A stretch of DNA of 64,000 bases from contig WGLZ01000057.1 of NCBI GenBank assembly GCA_016471375.1, positions 1-64,000 of the forward strand. Reading direction: 5' to 3'. Each line of letters opens with the position of its first letter. Within the stretch, counting starts at the first letter, position 1. The translations under genes and the position numbers were made by a program. The notes below the pieces were generated by a model. That model was not told the origin of the DNA, made no database searches, and saw nothing but the letters and a program-made list of their open reading frames with translations. Shown here piece after piece: positions 29,600 to 41,060 of the stretch. The DNA is from Cyanobacteria bacterium RI_101. Its GTDB lineage: Bacteria > Cyanobacteriota > Cyanobacteriia > Cyanobacteriales > Microcystaceae.

Positions 29600-31276
29600 T
29601 TAGCGCAGGGTCGCCAACTCCGCCTGGGGCAGAATTAACGGCGCCGTTGGGGATTGACCGAAGGCGTAGATAGAAGAGGTTTTGGTCGAAGCGATTTCGG
29701 CGTAGGAGTCCCGCAGATGGCTATTCAGCGCCACGGTGGTGGCGTCGTAGGTCTGGGTCGCCAGTTTGGGATAGAGGCCCACGGCGATGACGGGTAGCAG
29801 GAAACAGGCGGCGATGAAGACTTCCCGGGGACGGGCGTCGGTATATCGGGCCTGACTGGGGAGAACGCAACTGGTGCCGAAGCAAACCGCTTCCTGAGCT
29901 TCTCCCTGGGTGTCGCTAGTTAACTCGCAGGAGAGGAGGGTGTCGGCGCCGTAGAACAACTGCCGGAGCATGGAGAGGAGGTAAATGGGGGTGAGCACCA
30001 GACCCACCGCGGAGAGGAAGACCGTCACGGTGCGGAAGGCGGAACTGTAGATATCGCTGACGCTGACGCCGACAAAGACCGCCAACTCGCTGGCGAAACC
30101 GCTCATCCCCGGTAGGGCTAAGGAGGCCATGGCGGCCATGGTGAAGAGGGCGAAGACCGTGGGCATCACCTTGCCAATGTTGCCCATTTCCGCCAAGTTG
30201 AGGGTATGGGTGCGGTCGTAGGTGACCCCCGCGAGGAAGAACAGCGCCGCGGCGATTAAGCCGTGGGAGAGCATCTGCAACATGGCGCCGCTAATGCCCA
30301 AATCCGTGAAGGAGGCGACGCCGATCAAGACGAAACCCATGTGGGAAACGGAGGAATAGGCCAGCCGGCGCTTCATGTTGGTCTGGGCGAAGGAGGTGAA
30401 ACCGCCGTAGACGATATTGACGACGCCGAGGATAACCAGAATGGGGGCGAAGTAAACGTGGGCGTCTTCCAAAAGACCAAGGTTAAAGCGGATTAATCCG
30501 TAACCCCCCATTTTCAGCAGAACGCCAGCCAAAATCATGGAAACCGGCGCCGACGCTTCGCCGTGGGCGTCCGGGAGCCAAGTGTGGAGGGGGAAAACCG
30601 CGAGTTTGACGCCGAAGGCCAGAAGTAGCCCGCCGTAGAGGAAGAGTTCCAAACCGAGGGGGAAATCTTTCAGACCCAGTTGGGCGATGTCAAAGGTGAT
30701 TTGGTCGCCGTAGAAGGCCATGCCCAAAGCGGCGACGAGAATAAAGATCGAAGCGGCGGCGGTGTAGAGCAAAAACTTCATGGCCGCGTACTGGCGCCGT
30801 TGACCGCCCCAGATGGAGACCAATAAATAGACGGGAACCAATTCCAGTTCCCACATGATAAATAAGAGCATCATGTCCTGGGCCACAAAGACGCCGATTT
30901 GGGCGGCGTAGAGCACCAGCATGAGGAAATAAAATAAACGGGGCTTATGGTTGACTTGCCAAGCCGCAAAGATAGAAAGCGTGGTCACTAACCCCGCCAG
31001 TAACACTAGGGGCATGGAAACGCCGTCCACGGAGACGCTCCAGCTTAAGCCAAATTGAGGAATCCAATCATACTGCTCCGTCAGTTGAAAGGCGCTGTTC
31101 TGGGGATCGTAGTTTTTCCAGAAGACGTAGCCCATTAAGAGAAAATCCGCCAGCGCCACCCCTAGGGCGTACCAGCGGACTTGTTTGCCGTCTTTATCGG
31201 GAATGAAGGGAATCGCCAGGGCGGCGATGAGGGGAAAGAAGATCAGGCTCGAAAGCCAGGGGATGGAGGTGAGCAT
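29600..31276 (-). CDS. ndhD: NAD(P)H-quinone oxidoreductase chain 4
   Basis: [59 protein letters not shown]. Confidence 0.95.
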   Translation of the reverse strand: MLTSIPWLSSLIFFPLIAALAIPFIPDKDGKQVRWYALGVALADFLLMGYVFWKNYDPQNSAFQLTEQYDWIPQFGLSWSVSVDGVSMPLVLLAGLVTTLSIFAAWQVNHKPRLFYFLMLVLYAAQIGVFVAQDMMLLFIMWELELVPVYLLVSIWGGQRRQYAAMKFLLYTAAASIFILVAALGMAFYGDQITFDIAQLGLKDFPLGLELFLYGGLLLAFGVKLAVFPLHTWLPDAHGEASAPVSMILAGVLLKMGGYGLIRFNLGLLEDAHVYFAPILVILGVVNIVYGGFTSFAQTNMKRRLAYSSVSHMGFVLIGVASFTDLGISGAMLQMLSHGLIAAALFFLAGVTYDRTHTLNLAEMGNIGKVMPTVFALFTMAAMASLALPGMSGFASELAVFVGVSVSDIYSSAFRTVTVFLSAVGLVLTPIYLLSMLRQLFYGADTLLSCELTSDTQGEAQEAVCFGTSCVLPSQARYTDARPREVFIAACFLLPVIAVGLYPKLATQTYDATTVALNSHLRDSYAEIASTKTSSIYAFGQSPTAPLILPQAELATLR

Positions 31277-31502
31277 TAGGTCAATGAGAAATTATACCTA
31301 GTCGTGTTGGGACTCATTATATGAAGTTTTGTAAATCTTGTAAACTTTTGTTACAGGGTCGGTCATGGAATTTTTTCTATGGCCGGCGCTCCTCAATGCC
31401 AGGCGCGAGCAAAATTCAGGGTTGGGGGCCCTAGAGTCGTCCCCATCGGCCCCGGCGCCGTAGGTCGCCGTACAATGGATAGTTGAACCCTTCATAATGA
31501 CG

Positions 31503-31535
31503 CCCCCGGATAACTTGAGTTAATGGGGGTTTTTT
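31503..31535 (+). terminator. Intrinsic-terminator-like hairpin upstream of the DegT-family gene
   Basis: ccccc ggataacttgagttaat ggggg tttttt, inner stem aact/agtt. Confidence 0.65.
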
Positions 31536-31563
31536 CTTCCCGTTCTCAGGAGTCCCATCCCCC

Positions 31564-32694
31564 ATGTCCGCCATTAAGCCCTTTTATTTTGACCTTACCG
31601 ATCCCGAAATTGAGACCTTTCTCGACCAAGCCCGGGAGATTCTGAAATCCGGCTCCCTGATCCTCGGCGCCCATACCCGCGCCTTTGAGGCGGCCTTCGC
31701 TCGTTATGTGGGGACACAATACGCGGTCTCGGTTAATAGCGGCTCCTCTGGGTTGGAGATCCTCCTCCGCTTAAAACACGCGGAGAATACCACAGTCCTA
31801 ACGCCGACCAATACCAACTTTGCCACCGTCGCCTCGATTCTGCGGGTTAACGCCGAGGTTCAATACCTGGATATGGACAAAACCACCTTCGCTCCCTCTT
31901 TAGCGATGGTTAAAGACGCGGTAGAGGGCAAAGCCTACCCAAAACCCTTGTCCGGCCTGCTCTGGGTGCATATCGGCGGGGTCATTAGCCCGGAATTTCC
32001 TCAGGTGGTAGACTACTGCCGTCAACGGGGACTCTTTGTCCTCGAAGACACGGCCCACGCCCACGGCAGTCAACTGGGGGGCGTTCAGGCGGGAAATTTG
32101 GGGGACGGCGCTTCTTTTTCTTTTTTTCCCACCAAGGTGATGACCACTTTTGAGGGGGGGATGATTACCCTCAACGACCCGGAGGAGGATGTAATCGCCC
32201 GCTCTTTGCGAAATCAGGGAAAACGGGGCATGAACTTCGGCGGTCTCCACACGGACTTTGGCAACAGTACTCGGATGACGGAAATTCACGCCCTGCTGGG
32301 GGAAATCCAACTGCAAAAACTGCCCCAGATGTTGGCCCGGCGCCAAAGGGCCTATGAGCTGATTACAGCGCCGTTAAAGAGCGCGGGCATTGAGTTTGTC
32401 TCCACGGAACACATGGATCAAGCCAGCCAGTATAAGTTGATCGTCCTACTGCCGGAGGGCAAGACCCCGGAGGGGGTTAAAGCGGCGCTGGCTGAGGCGG
32501 AAATTATCCTCGGAGGAACCGTTTATGAAATTCCCTGTCACCAACAGCCGGTCTTCGCGGGCGTCTGCGAGGGGCAATCCTTCCCCGGAGCGGAAACCTG
32601 GTGTCCCCGTCACATTTGCCCGCCCTTAACCTCCGGTATGACGGAGGAAGAGGCTCAACGGGTCGGCGCGGCGCTGGTTAAAGTCTTGAGTTAG
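31564..32694 (+). CDS. DegT/DnrJ/EryC1/StrS aminotransferase family protein
   Basis: AVSVNSGSSGLEILLRL, LEDTAHAHGSQ, FSFFPTKVMTTFEGGMI (PLP Lys). Confidence 0.92.
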   Translation: MSAIKPFYFDLTDPEIETFLDQAREILKSGSLILGAHTRAFEAAFARYVGTQYAVSVNSGSSGLEILLRLKHAENTTVLTPTNTNFATVASILRVNAEVQYLDMDKTTFAPSLAMVKDAVEGKAYPKPLSGLLWVHIGGVISPEFPQVVDYCRQRGLFVLEDTAHAHGSQLGGVQAGNLGDGASFSFFPTKVMTTFEGGMITLNDPEEDVIARSLRNQGKRGMNFGGLHTDFGNSTRMTEIHALLGEIQLQKLPQMLARRQRAYELITAPLKSAGIEFVSTEHMDQASQYKLIVLLPEGKTPEGVKAALAEAEIILGGTVYEIPCHQQPVFAGVCEGQSFPGAETWCPRHICPPLTSGMTEEEAQRVGAALVKVLS

Positions 32695-32778
32695 CCCAAG
32701 GCTGTCCTTCTTGGGGAGCGCCGTAAAAACAAAGACCTAGACGGCCGGTTAACTGGACGGGGCGCTGAAAACGTCTTC

Positions 32779-33585
32779 TTAACTCAGCTTCCGGCAGAGG
32801 TCGAGCCACTGATCCAGGGAAAGATCCTCCGCCCTGGCGGTGGGGGGAAGTTGGTTCTGGGCGAGAATTTCCCCTAACTTGTCGGGGGGACAGAGGTCTT
32901 TGAGATTATTGCGGAGCATCTTGCGGCGCTGGGCGAAGCCTAACTGGACTAACTCCCCTAGGCGTTGGGCGTTCCCGTCCGGCGCCGGTCGGGGTTGCAA
33001 ACAGACAATGGCGGAATCTACCTTCGGCGCCGGTTTAAAGGCGCTGCGGGGCACGTCCGCGATCCACTGGCAATGGGCGAGATACTGAATCCGCACGGAG
33101 AGAGCGCCGTAGGCCTTGGTTTGGGGTTGGGCCACGAGGCGCTCCGCCACTTCTTTCTGAATGAGTAAAACAATGCGCTCAAAGGCCGGGGTTCGGGGTT
33201 GGGCGATGGTTCCGAGGAGTTTTTCTAAAATCGGCGCCGTGATGTTATAAGGAATATTGGCGACAACTTTATTGAGGGGCCAACACTGAAGTTGCCCGGT
33301 GAGTAACGTTTCTAACTCTAGGGTGAGAAAATCCCCTTCTAACAAGAGAAAATTTTCCCGTTCCCCAAAGCGCCGCCGTAATTTGTGACAGAGATCTCGG
33401 TCTAATTCCACCGAGACGACGCTACCAGCCCGAGGGATCAATTCCTGGGTTAAAACCCCTAGACCGGGGCCGATTTCTAGAATCTTATCCTCTGGCGTAA
33501 TCTCCGCGGCGCCGAGAATTTGCGACAAAGCGAGGGGACTTTGGAGCCAATGTTGCCCAAAACGTTTGCGGGGGCGGACGCTCAT
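32779..33585 (-). CDS. rsmA: 16S rRNA dimethyladenosine transferase
   Basis: RKRFGQHWLQSPLALSQIL...ILEIGPGLGVLTQEL...VVANIPYNITAPILEKLL. Confidence 0.96.
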   Translation of the reverse strand: MSVRPRKRFGQHWLQSPLALSQILGAAEITPEDKILEIGPGLGVLTQELIPRAGSVVSVELDRDLCHKLRRRFGERENFLLLEGDFLTLELETLLTGQLQCWPLNKVVANIPYNITAPILEKLLGTIAQPRTPAFERIVLLIQKEVAERLVAQPQTKAYGALSVRIQYLAHCQWIADVPRSAFKPAPKVDSAIVCLQPRPAPDGNAQRLGELVQLGFAQRRKMLRNNLKDLCPPDKLGEILAQNQLPPTARAEDLSLDQWLDLCRKLS

Positions 33586-34164
33586 TTATTCCGCTTCTTC
33601 AAAGAGCAATTCTTCTAAAATTTGTTGCATTTGCTCGTCCTCCGGCGGCACCAACTCCACCTTGCCCTTGGCGTTGACCTTAGCCAGAAACAACAACGGC
33701 GCTAGGGGCGTGTAGATGGAATAGCGCTGTTCCTCGTGGTAAAAACTGGCTAAAAATTGCAGTTCCTCCGGCTCTAAGTCCTCTTCCCCTTCGTCTAATT
33801 CCAGGGTCAAAATATCGTCGTCTTCGATGGGGGGCAATTCGCCGCTTACCGTCAGGGTGTAGGCCGTATATTTTAGCGTTAAATCCAACTCCGCTAAAAC
33901 CGCTTTGGCGTCGGCGAATATGAGTTCAAGCTCCTGATCGTCTTCCAATAAAATCGCCTCGGCGTCTTCTTCCTCCTCTTCCTCTTCGTCCCAGGCAATG
34001 ACCACCACCGGCACGTCCACCGGCATTAATAAAAGATAACTTTCATCGTCGAGATCGATGGCGTTTTCAATATAGCAGTCTAGCGTTCTGCCTTCGTCGT
34101 CCTGAAGGGTGACGCTATCCGCTTCATCCGGCTCGTTTTCGGGGCTAAAAAGATAGGAAGACAT
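33586..34164 (-). CDS. DUF3727 family acidic protein
   Basis: VTLQDDEGRTLDCYIENAIDLDDESYLLLMPVDVPVVVIAWDEEEEEEEDAE; stop directly abuts rsmA start (TAAATG). Confidence 0.8.
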   Translation of the reverse strand: MSSYLFSPENEPDEADSVTLQDDEGRTLDCYIENAIDLDDESYLLLMPVDVPVVVIAWDEEEEEEEDAEAILLEDDQELELIFADAKAVLAELDLTLKYTAYTLTVSGELPPIEDDDILTLELDEGEEDLEPEELQFLASFYHEEQRYSIYTPLAPLLFLAKVNAKGKVELVPPEDEQMQQILEELLFEEAE

Positions 34165-34203
34165 AAAGAGACACTAAACTTTGAGTTCTCACCATACCAT
34201 AAT

Positions 34204-35049
34204 TCACGCCCCCCGCCTGGCGTCCTGTCCCAGCGCCGGGGGGAAGTCTTGGGCTTGGGCAAAATGGTGAAAGGCTTGGACGTCCGTCAAATTGTACTGA
34301 AGGGGAGTGAGGGTGATGTAGCCTTCTTTGTTGGCTTGCACATCCGTGGGACAGTCGGCGGGTAAATGGAGGTGATCCGGTTGGTCGATTTCCTGCACCA
34401 ATTCCCCCGCCAACCAGTAATAGCGTTTGCCCCTAGGATCGAAGCGCTCTTCAAAGTTTTCCACATAGCGCCGCAATCCCTGACGGGTCAGACACACCCC
34501 GGCGATGTCTCCTTGGGACAAGGGCGGAATATTGACGTTGAGTAAAGTGGCCTCCGGCAGGGGCGAGCGCCGCAGATAGTTGAGCAGGGTAACGGCGAAA
34601 TTGGCCGCGGGTTGGAAATTCTCGGCGCTGAAACTGGTCAAACTGAGGGCGATACTGGGAATCCCCTCAATCAGTCCTTCCATGGCCGCGGAAACGGTAC
34701 CGGAATATAAAACGTCAGTTCCCAGATTAGCGCCGTGGTTAATGCCGGAAAGGACAAAATCGGGATACTGGGGCAGGAGGGAATGGAGGGCGAATTTAAC
34801 GCAGTCGGCGGGGGTGCCGGAGCAGGACCAAGCGACGATGGCGGGGTCGAAAACCCCTTCCACTTGACCGGCCCGGATCGGTTGGTGGAGGGTTAAGCCG
34901 TGGCCCGTGGCGGAGCGCTCCCGGTCGGGGCAGACCACGGTGACGTTATGGCCCGCTTGAGCCAGGGTATCCGCCAGGGTTCTGACCCCCTGGGCGAAGA
35001 CGCCGTCATCGTTACTAATTAGCAGACGCAGGGGAGCGGTGGCGGTCAT
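34204..35049 (-). CDS. surE: 5'/3'-nucleotidase SurE
   Basis: [22 protein letters not shown]...[19 protein letters not shown]...[25 protein letters not shown]. Confidence 0.95.
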   Translation of the reverse strand: MTATAPLRLLISNDDGVFAQGVRTLADTLAQAGHNVTVVCPDRERSATGHGLTLHQPIRAGQVEGVFDPAIVAWSCSGTPADCVKFALHSLLPQYPDFVLSGINHGANLGTDVLYSGTVSAAMEGLIEGIPSIALSLTSFSAENFQPAANFAVTLLNYLRRSPLPEATLLNVNIPPLSQGDIAGVCLTRQGLRRYVENFEERFDPRGKRYYWLAGELVQEIDQPDHLHLPADCPTDVQANKEGYITLTPLQYNLTDVQAFHHFAQAQDFPPALGQDARRGA

Positions 35050-35145
35050 AGGGATCCAGTTAGGGAGAGGGGATCAGCCTGTAGGCCATCCTTCGCTATT
35101 ATGATTCCATCAATGTTTCCTTTTTCCTAGCGCCGACGGGGGGTT

Positions 35146-35799
35146 ATGGGCATCGCTTTAGGATTGAGCGCCTTACTGATTCTTCTCGCCTACGGCTTGG
35201 GGTCTATTCCCACGGGCTACTGGGCCGGACGCTGGCTCCAGGGTATCGACATTCGCGAGGTCGGCTCCGGCTCCACCGGCGCGACTAATGTTCTGCGAAC
35301 TCTAGGCAAAAAAGCGGCGCTGGCGGTGTTAACCATCGATGTTCTCAAAGGCATGGCCGCGGTGGCGTTAGTCCGTCTTTGGTTTCAGACCTGGCCTTTG
35401 GCGCCCATTCCCCCCGCTTGGCAAAATTGGCTATTGGTCGCGACCGCGCTCGGCGCCGTCCTAGGCCACAGCAAGTCTTTTTTATTGAACTTTAGCGGCG
35501 GCAAATCCGTGGCGACCAGCTTAGGCGTTCTTTTTGTGCTGAACCCTTGGCTGGCCCTCGGCGCGTTGGCAACTTTTCTCCTCAGCCTAGCGCTGACCCG
35601 CATAGTCTCCGTCAGTTCCATCCTCGGCGCCGTGGCGGTGAACGGCGTCGCCTGGGGGTTAGCGCTCCCTTTACCCTTCCTCCTCTTCAGCGCCCTGGCG
35701 GGCCTTTACGTCATCCTGCGCCACCGGAGCAATATCCAAAGGCTTCTGGCCGGAACCGAACCCCGTCTGGGGCAAAAATTAACCGTCCCTAATCCCTAA
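35146..35799 (+). CDS. plsY: Glycerol-3-phosphate acyltransferase PlsY
   Basis: AYGLGSIPTGYWAGRWLQGIDIREVGSGSTGATNVLRTLGKKAA...VLGHSKSFLLNFSGGKSVATSLG. Confidence 0.95.
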   Translation: MGIALGLSALLILLAYGLGSIPTGYWAGRWLQGIDIREVGSGSTGATNVLRTLGKKAALAVLTIDVLKGMAAVALVRLWFQTWPLAPIPPAWQNWLLVATALGAVLGHSKSFLLNFSGGKSVATSLGVLFVLNPWLALGALATFLLSLALTRIVSVSSILGAVAVNGVAWGLALPLPFLLFSALAGLYVILRHRSNIQRLLAGTEPRLGQKLTVPNP

Positions 35800-35803
35800 C
35801 CCC

Positions 35804-36196
35804 ATGACCGATTACTTAACCCTCCTGAAAAGCTACAGTTGCCTAGAGCCGAAACTCCCCGCCGACGAAGGGGAAAAACAAGACCTACGGCAAGCGATCC
35901 TCTGGCTCTGCGGAGAAGGGGACGGGGAAAATTTGGGCGTCTGCGCTTCGGATTTTCCTCAGGGAGAGACGGCCTTAAACCAATACTTAGCGGCGCTGGG
36001 TTACGCCTTTAAACCGGATTTTTCCGCCTTCGCCCCCCCGGACGGCGCCGTTTATCTGAAAGTCAACGCCCAAAAACAAAGCGCCTATTTAGATCGCTAC
36101 GAAGGCGCCTATCGGGGCGTTTTAATCGCCGTCCAATCGGAAGACCAAAACCTCGACGGCGCCTACGGCTATTTTCCCCTCGATCTCTTCGCCTAA
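35804..36196 (+). CDS. DUF1824 family protein
   Basis: 130 aa; YLKVNAQKQSAYLDRYEGAYRGVLIAVQSEDQNLDGAYGYFPLDLF. Confidence 0.75.
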   Translation: MTDYLTLLKSYSCLEPKLPADEGEKQDLRQAILWLCGEGDGENLGVCASDFPQGETALNQYLAALGYAFKPDFSAFAPPDGAVYLKVNAQKQSAYLDRYEGAYRGVLIAVQSEDQNLDGAYGYFPLDLFA

Positions 36197-36709
36197 ATGG
36201 ACGTCCTGGGGCGCTATCGCCTCCTAGCGGGAAGCCATCGAGATAAACCCCATCTACTGCGGTTTTTACAAGCCACCTATCAGGAGCTTTTTCCCCAGCG
36301 CCGCTCCTGGGGTCATCTGCGGGAGACTGTGGAAAGTTACTACGGCTCCGCTTCTCCCCTCTGGTGGTTGGAGAACCGGCAGTTACCCCCCGGAACCGCG
36401 ACGCAAAATCCCCTGGGAGGTCTCTGGATGGGGAACGCCGTCGATCAACTGAGCGGGCGGCGCTATTACCATGTCTTTATGCTCTACGTTTTGCCCGAAT
36501 ATCGGCGCCGGGGTTTAGGCTCTCAATTATTGACTCTAGCGCAGAAAATCGCTCAAGATCGGGGAGATCCCCAATTGGGATTACAGGTTTTCCCCCACAA
36601 TCAAGCGGCGCTGGCGCTTTATCAAAAGTTCGGTTTTCAATCCCAGGCGCTAGTGATGGTCAAGCCCCTCGATTCGGCGACTGGCGACTCGCCAGATGGG
36701 CGGCGATAG
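36197..36709 (+). CDS. GNAT family N-acetyltransferase
   Basis: HVFMLYVLPEYRRRGLGSQLLTLAQKIA...LGLQVFPHNQAALALYQKFGFQ; TAAATG junction with previous gene. Confidence 0.9.
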   Translation: MDVLGRYRLLAGSHRDKPHLLRFLQATYQELFPQRRSWGHLRETVESYYGSASPLWWLENRQLPPGTATQNPLGGLWMGNAVDQLSGRRYYHVFMLYVLPEYRRRGLGSQLLTLAQKIAQDRGDPQLGLQVFPHNQAALALYQKFGFQSQALVMVKPLDSATGDSPDGRR

Positions 36710-36737
36710 AGGCGGAATTTATCCCCCCAAAAATAAG

Positions 36738-36758
36738 TAGCGGCGAAAAGCGCCGCTA
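36738..36758. terminator. Candidate bidirectional hairpin between the GNAT gene and clpC
   Basis: Perfect 8-bp inverted repeat tagcggcg-aaaag-cgccgcta; no clear T tract. Confidence 0.45.
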
Positions 36759-36785
36759 CCGTTAAGAGATTGGAGAGACTTGAGC

Positions 36786-39248
36786 CTAAGGGGCCGGCAC
36801 GAGTTCCCGGGGTTGGTCGGCGGGAGCCACCACCACCTTGCCTTCCTCGTTAATATCCACCAGCGCCGCGGCGCCGTCTTTGAGACGACCGGAGAGGATT
36901 TCCTCCGCCAGCACGTCTTCCAGCAGGCGCATAATGGCCCGGCGGAGGGGGCGGGCGCCGTAGGCGGGGTTGTAACCCTCTTCCACTAAGCGCTCTTTGA
37001 ACTTGTCGGTGACGGAGAGGGCGATGTTTTTCTCCACCAGACGGGCGAAGACGTCCCGGAGCAGGATCTCGGCGATTTCCTTGACTTCCTCTTTGTTGAG
37101 TTGCCGGAAGACGATGATTTCGTCCAGACGGTTGAGGAATTCGGGACGGAAGTAGTTTTTCAACTCTTCGTTCACCAGGGAGCGGATGCGATTGTATTGG
37201 GATTCCGCCTGGTCGCTTTCAAAGTCGAAGCCCAGACCGCCGCCGCCTTTTTCAATGACCTTGGAGCCGATGTTGGAGGTCATGATCAAGAGGGTGTTTT
37301 TGAAGTCCACCGTGCGTCCTTTGGCGTCGGTGAGGCGCCCGTCTTCGAGGATTTGCAGAAGCATGTTGAAGATGTCGGGGTGGGCCTTTTCGATCTCGTC
37401 AAAGAGCACCACGGTGTAGGGCCGGCGCCGGACGGCTTCCGTCAGTTGCCCGCCTTCGTTGTAGCCCACGTAGCCGGGAGGGGAGCCGATCAGTTTGGAG
37501 ACGGTGTGACGCTCCATAAATTCCGACATATCCAAACGGATCATGGCGTCTTCCGAGCCGAAGAAGTAGGCCGCCAGCGCCTTGGTCAGTTCCGTTTTGC
37601 CGACGCCGGTGGGGCCGGAGAAGATGAAACTGGCGATGGGACGGTTGGGATTTTTCAGACCGACCCGGGCCCGACGGATGGCCCGAGACACCGCTTTGAC
37701 CGCGTCTTCTTGACCGATCAGGCGCTGGTGGAGGGTGTCCTCCATGTGCAGGAGTTTTTCCGACTCGGTTTCCGTCAGTTTGTTCACCGGCACGCCAGTC
37801 CAGGAGGCGACGATGTGGGCGATTTCCTCGGAGGTCACCTGGGGATCTTCGCTCCCGTCCTCGGCTTTTTTGCCGGAGGCGATGTCCCGGATCTGTTGCT
37901 TGATCTCCATTTCCCGGTCCCGCAGTTCCCCGGCTTTATCAAAGTCCTGGGCCCGGACGGCGTCGTCCTTCTGCTTGAGGATTTGCCGTAGTTCCTTATC
38001 CAGTTCCTTTGCCGCGGGGGGCAGTTGGGAATTGATCAAGCGCACTCGGGAGCCGGCTTCGTCAATGAGGTCAATGGCTTTGTCCGGCAGATAGCGGTCG
38101 GAGATATAGCGGTCGGACAGTTTGGCCGCTGCCTCCAGCGCCTCGTCGAGGATTTTCAGCTTGTGGTGTTGCTCGTAGCGCTCCCGCAGACCGAAGAGGA
38201 TTTCGATGGTCTCCTCCACGGAGGGTTCCCCCACCATGACGGGTTGGAACCGGCGCTCTAGCGCCGCGTCCCGCTCGATGTGTTTGCGGTACTCGTCCAG
38301 GGTGGTGGCGCCGATACATTGCAGTTCGCCCCGGGCCAGGGCGGGTTTTAAAATATTGGCCGCGTCGATGGCGCCTTCCGCGGCGCCGGCGCCGATGAGG
38401 GTGTGGACTTCGTCAATCACCAAGATCACATTCCCGGCTTGACGGATTTCGTCCATGATTTTTTTCAGGCGCTCTTCAAATTCCCCCCGGTATTTGGTGC
38501 CCGCCACCAGTAGGCCAATATCCAGGGTCATCACCCGTTTTTCTTCGAGGATGTCGGGAATATCTTTGTTGGCGATACGCTGAGCCAGACCTTCGGCGAT
38601 GGCGGTTTTCCCCACCCCCGGCTCCCCGATCAACACCGGGTTATTTTTGGTGCGGCGCCCGAGGATTTGAATGACCCGCTCGATTTCCTTTTGGCGCCCC
38701 ACCACGGGATCTAGTTTGCCGTCGGTGGCCAGTTGGGTCAAATTGGAGCCGAATTCGTCCAGGGTCGGGGTTTTGGTGCGACCGCCGCCCCCCACGCCCG
38801 CGGCCACTTCCGCTGTTTCCCCCAGCATCCGAATCACCTGGGTGCGGACTTTGGAGAGATCCACCCCGAGGTTTTCTAGCACTCGGGCGGCGACGCCTTC
38901 CCCTTCTCGGATCAAACCTAGGAGCAGGTGCTCGGTGCCGATGTAGTTGTGTCCCAATTGCCGGGCTTCTTCAAGGGAAAGCTCCAGCACCCGTTTGGCC
39001 CTAGGGGTAAAGGGAATTTCCACCGCCACAAAGCCGGAGCCGCGGCCGATGATTTTTTCCACTTCAATACGGGCATCCTTAAGATTGACCCCCATGGACT
39101 TGAGAACCTTGGCGGCGACGCCGGTGCCTTCGCCAATTAGGCCCAGCAGAATTTGCTCCGTGCCGACAAAGTTGTGTCCCAGGCGACGAGCCTCTTCCTG
39201 GGCCAGCATGATGACCTTAATGGCCTTTTCGGTAAAGCGTTCAAACAT
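36786..39248 (-). CDS. clpC: ATP-dependent Clp protease ATP-binding subunit ClpC
   Basis: [60 protein letters not shown]; two AAA+ Walker A motifs GEPGVGKT and GPTGVGKT. Confidence 0.98.
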   Translation of the reverse strand: MFERFTEKAIKVIMLAQEEARRLGHNFVGTEQILLGLIGEGTGVAAKVLKSMGVNLKDARIEVEKIIGRGSGFVAVEIPFTPRAKRVLELSLEEARQLGHNYIGTEHLLLGLIREGEGVAARVLENLGVDLSKVRTQVIRMLGETAEVAAGVGGGGRTKTPTLDEFGSNLTQLATDGKLDPVVGRQKEIERVIQILGRRTKNNPVLIGEPGVGKTAIAEGLAQRIANKDIPDILEEKRVMTLDIGLLVAGTKYRGEFEERLKKIMDEIRQAGNVILVIDEVHTLIGAGAAEGAIDAANILKPALARGELQCIGATTLDEYRKHIERDAALERRFQPVMVGEPSVEETIEILFGLRERYEQHHKLKILDEALEAAAKLSDRYISDRYLPDKAIDLIDEAGSRVRLINSQLPPAAKELDKELRQILKQKDDAVRAQDFDKAGELRDREMEIKQQIRDIASGKKAEDGSEDPQVTSEEIAHIVASWTGVPVNKLTETESEKLLHMEDTLHQRLIGQEDAVKAVSRAIRRARVGLKNPNRPIASFIFSGPTGVGKTELTKALAAYFFGSEDAMIRLDMSEFMERHTVSKLIGSPPGYVGYNEGGQLTEAVRRRPYTVVLFDEIEKAHPDIFNMLLQILEDGRLTDAKGRTVDFKNTLLIMTSNIGSKVIEKGGGGLGFDFESDQAESQYNRIRSLVNEELKNYFRPEFLNRLDEIIVFRQLNKEEVKEIAEILLRDVFARLVEKNIALSVTDKFKERLVEEGYNPAYGARPLRRAIMRLLEDVLAEEILSGRLKDGAAALVDINEEGKVVVAPADQPRELVPAP

Positions 39249-39415
39249 AGCCTAATCCATGACCTCAGCGTACCCTGTGTGTTGCTGATTCTAACATAGC
39301 GTTTTGGCTTTACTGTTGCCACCGGCGCCGCCGCTCCGGTAGGATTACGGTTTACTGGCAAAGTGTGCCGGTCGGGTCGCCAGCGCCGTTTTTAAGATAG
39401 GAAATTTTTATTCCC

Positions 39416-39817
39416 ATGTCCCTCAAACCCCTCTTTTCTCGCCTCTTGGCCTTGCTCCTAGTGGTTGTCGTCGGTCTTGCCGGGTGCGACAGTTCTACCG
39501 GACTCACCGGCAATTACAGCCAGGACACCCTAGCGGTGATTGAAACCCTAACGACGGCCTTAGAATTGCCCAACGACGCGCCCGAGCGGACGGAAGTTCA
39601 GGCGGAGGCCCGGGCCCAGATTAACGACTACATTTCTCGCTACCGGAAGGAGACCAAATCCGGGGGTCTGCGCTCCTTCACCACCATGCAGACGGCGCTC
39701 AACTCCCTAGCGGGCTATTACACCGCCTACGGCGCTCGTCCGATTCCCGATAAGCTCAAAAAACGCCTGAAAATCGAATTCGCCCAGGCCAAACAGGCCA
39801 TTGAGCGGGGCGTTTAG
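39416..39817 (+). CDS. psb27: Photosystem II assembly lipoprotein Psb27
   Basis: LVGLAGCDSSTGLTGNYSQDTLAVIETLTTALELPNDAPERTEVQAEARAQINDYISRYR. Confidence 0.95.
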   Translation: MSLKPLFSRLLALLLVVVVGLAGCDSSTGLTGNYSQDTLAVIETLTTALELPNDAPERTEVQAEARAQINDYISRYRKETKSGGLRSFTTMQTALNSLAGYYTAYGARPIPDKLKKRLKIEFAQAKQAIERGV

Positions 39818-39829
39818 GTTAACTCCTGA

Positions 39830-40936
39830 GTGAGCTTTAGCTTCCAGCGCCAAGCCCAGTGTTCCCAGACCCACGCTAGGGCCGGGATTTTCCAAACTCC
39901 CCACGGCCCCGTGGAAACGCCCCGGTTTATGCCGGTGGGAACCCTGGCCACCGTGAAGGGGCTAACCCCCGAGCAGATCCGGGCCAGCGGAGCCCAGATG
40001 ATTTTGGCCAACACCTACCATCTCCACCTGCAACCGGGGGAAGAGATTGTCCGGGAATTAGGCGGCCTCCATCGGTTTATGGGCTGGTCGGGGCCGATTT
40101 TGACGGACTCCGGCGGTTTCCAAGTGTTTAGTCTGGCCCAACTGCGAACTTTGCGGGAAGAGGGGGTTCTCTTTCGCTCCCCCAGGGACGGGCGCTTGAT
40201 TGATCTAACCCCGGAGCGCTCTATCCAGATTCAAAACGCCCTCGGCGCCGATGTGATTATGGCCTTTGATGAATGTCCCCCGGGCCAAGCCGGTCGGGAC
40301 GCGGTAACTGCGGCGACCCAACGCACCCACCGTTGGCTCAAACGATGCCTAGACGCGCATCAAAACCCCAACCAGGCGCTCTTTGGCATTGTCCAGGGGG
40401 GAACCTTTTTAGACCTGCGCTCCCAAGCCGTAGAGGACTTAACCGCTCTCAACCTACCGGGCTACGCCATTGGCGGCGTCAGCGTCGGCGAAGCGCCGGA
40501 ACTAATTCATGCTGTCGTTCGCCACACGGCGCCGCTTTTGCCCCAAGACAAGCCCCGTTATCTGATGGGCGTCGGCACCTACCGGGAAATGGCGCTGGCC
40601 ATCGCCGCCGGTATTGATCTCTTTGACTGTGTCATTCCCACCCGCCTGGGTCGCCACGGCGCCGCTCTGGTTCGGGGAGAGCGTTGGAATTTGAAAAACG
40701 CCGCCTTTCGCCGGGACGACAGACCCTTAGATTCCGACTGTCCCTGCTACGCCTGCCAGACCTTTAGCCGGGGCTACCTAAATCATCTGATCCGCTCCGG
40801 GGAGATGTTGGGTTATATTTTGCTGTCTCTGCACAACATCACGGAATTGGTGGGGTTTACCACCCGGATTCGGGAGGCGATTCTAGCAAACCGTTTTACC
40901 GAGGAATTCGGCGCTTGGCTGGGAGCGGCGGACTGA
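39830..40936 (+). CDS. tgt: tRNA-guanine transglycosylase
   Basis: GTG start; [35 protein letters not shown]...[12 protein letters not shown]...[19 protein letters not shown]. Confidence 0.96.
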   Translation: MSFSFQRQAQCSQTHARAGIFQTPHGPVETPRFMPVGTLATVKGLTPEQIRASGAQMILANTYHLHLQPGEEIVRELGGLHRFMGWSGPILTDSGGFQVFSLAQLRTLREEGVLFRSPRDGRLIDLTPERSIQIQNALGADVIMAFDECPPGQAGRDAVTAATQRTHRWLKRCLDAHQNPNQALFGIVQGGTFLDLRSQAVEDLTALNLPGYAIGGVSVGEAPELIHAVVRHTAPLLPQDKPRYLMGVGTYREMALAIAAGIDLFDCVIPTRLGRHGAALVRGERWNLKNAAFRRDDRPLDSDCPCYACQTFSRGYLNHLIRSGEMLGYILLSLHNITELVGFTTRIREAILANRFTEEFGAWLGAAD

Positions 40937-41060
40937 ATTACCTTGACGCGAAGGGATGTGGGCGCTCGCTTTGCGCTATTTCTTCAAGGTTCGCGGCGAT
41001 TGCCCAGAGATTGCCGAAATATAGCCGCCGCTCCGGCCCCGGCGGTTGGGCCGCCAACGT

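Noticed and set aside
37101-37991. 296-aa plus-strand ORF opposite clpC, and many other long antisense ORFs (e.g. 10786-11400, 1849-2292, 38947-39255)
   Set aside because: They lie entirely antisense to strongly recognised genes, have compositionally biased sequences and no recognisable domains; expected from high GC.
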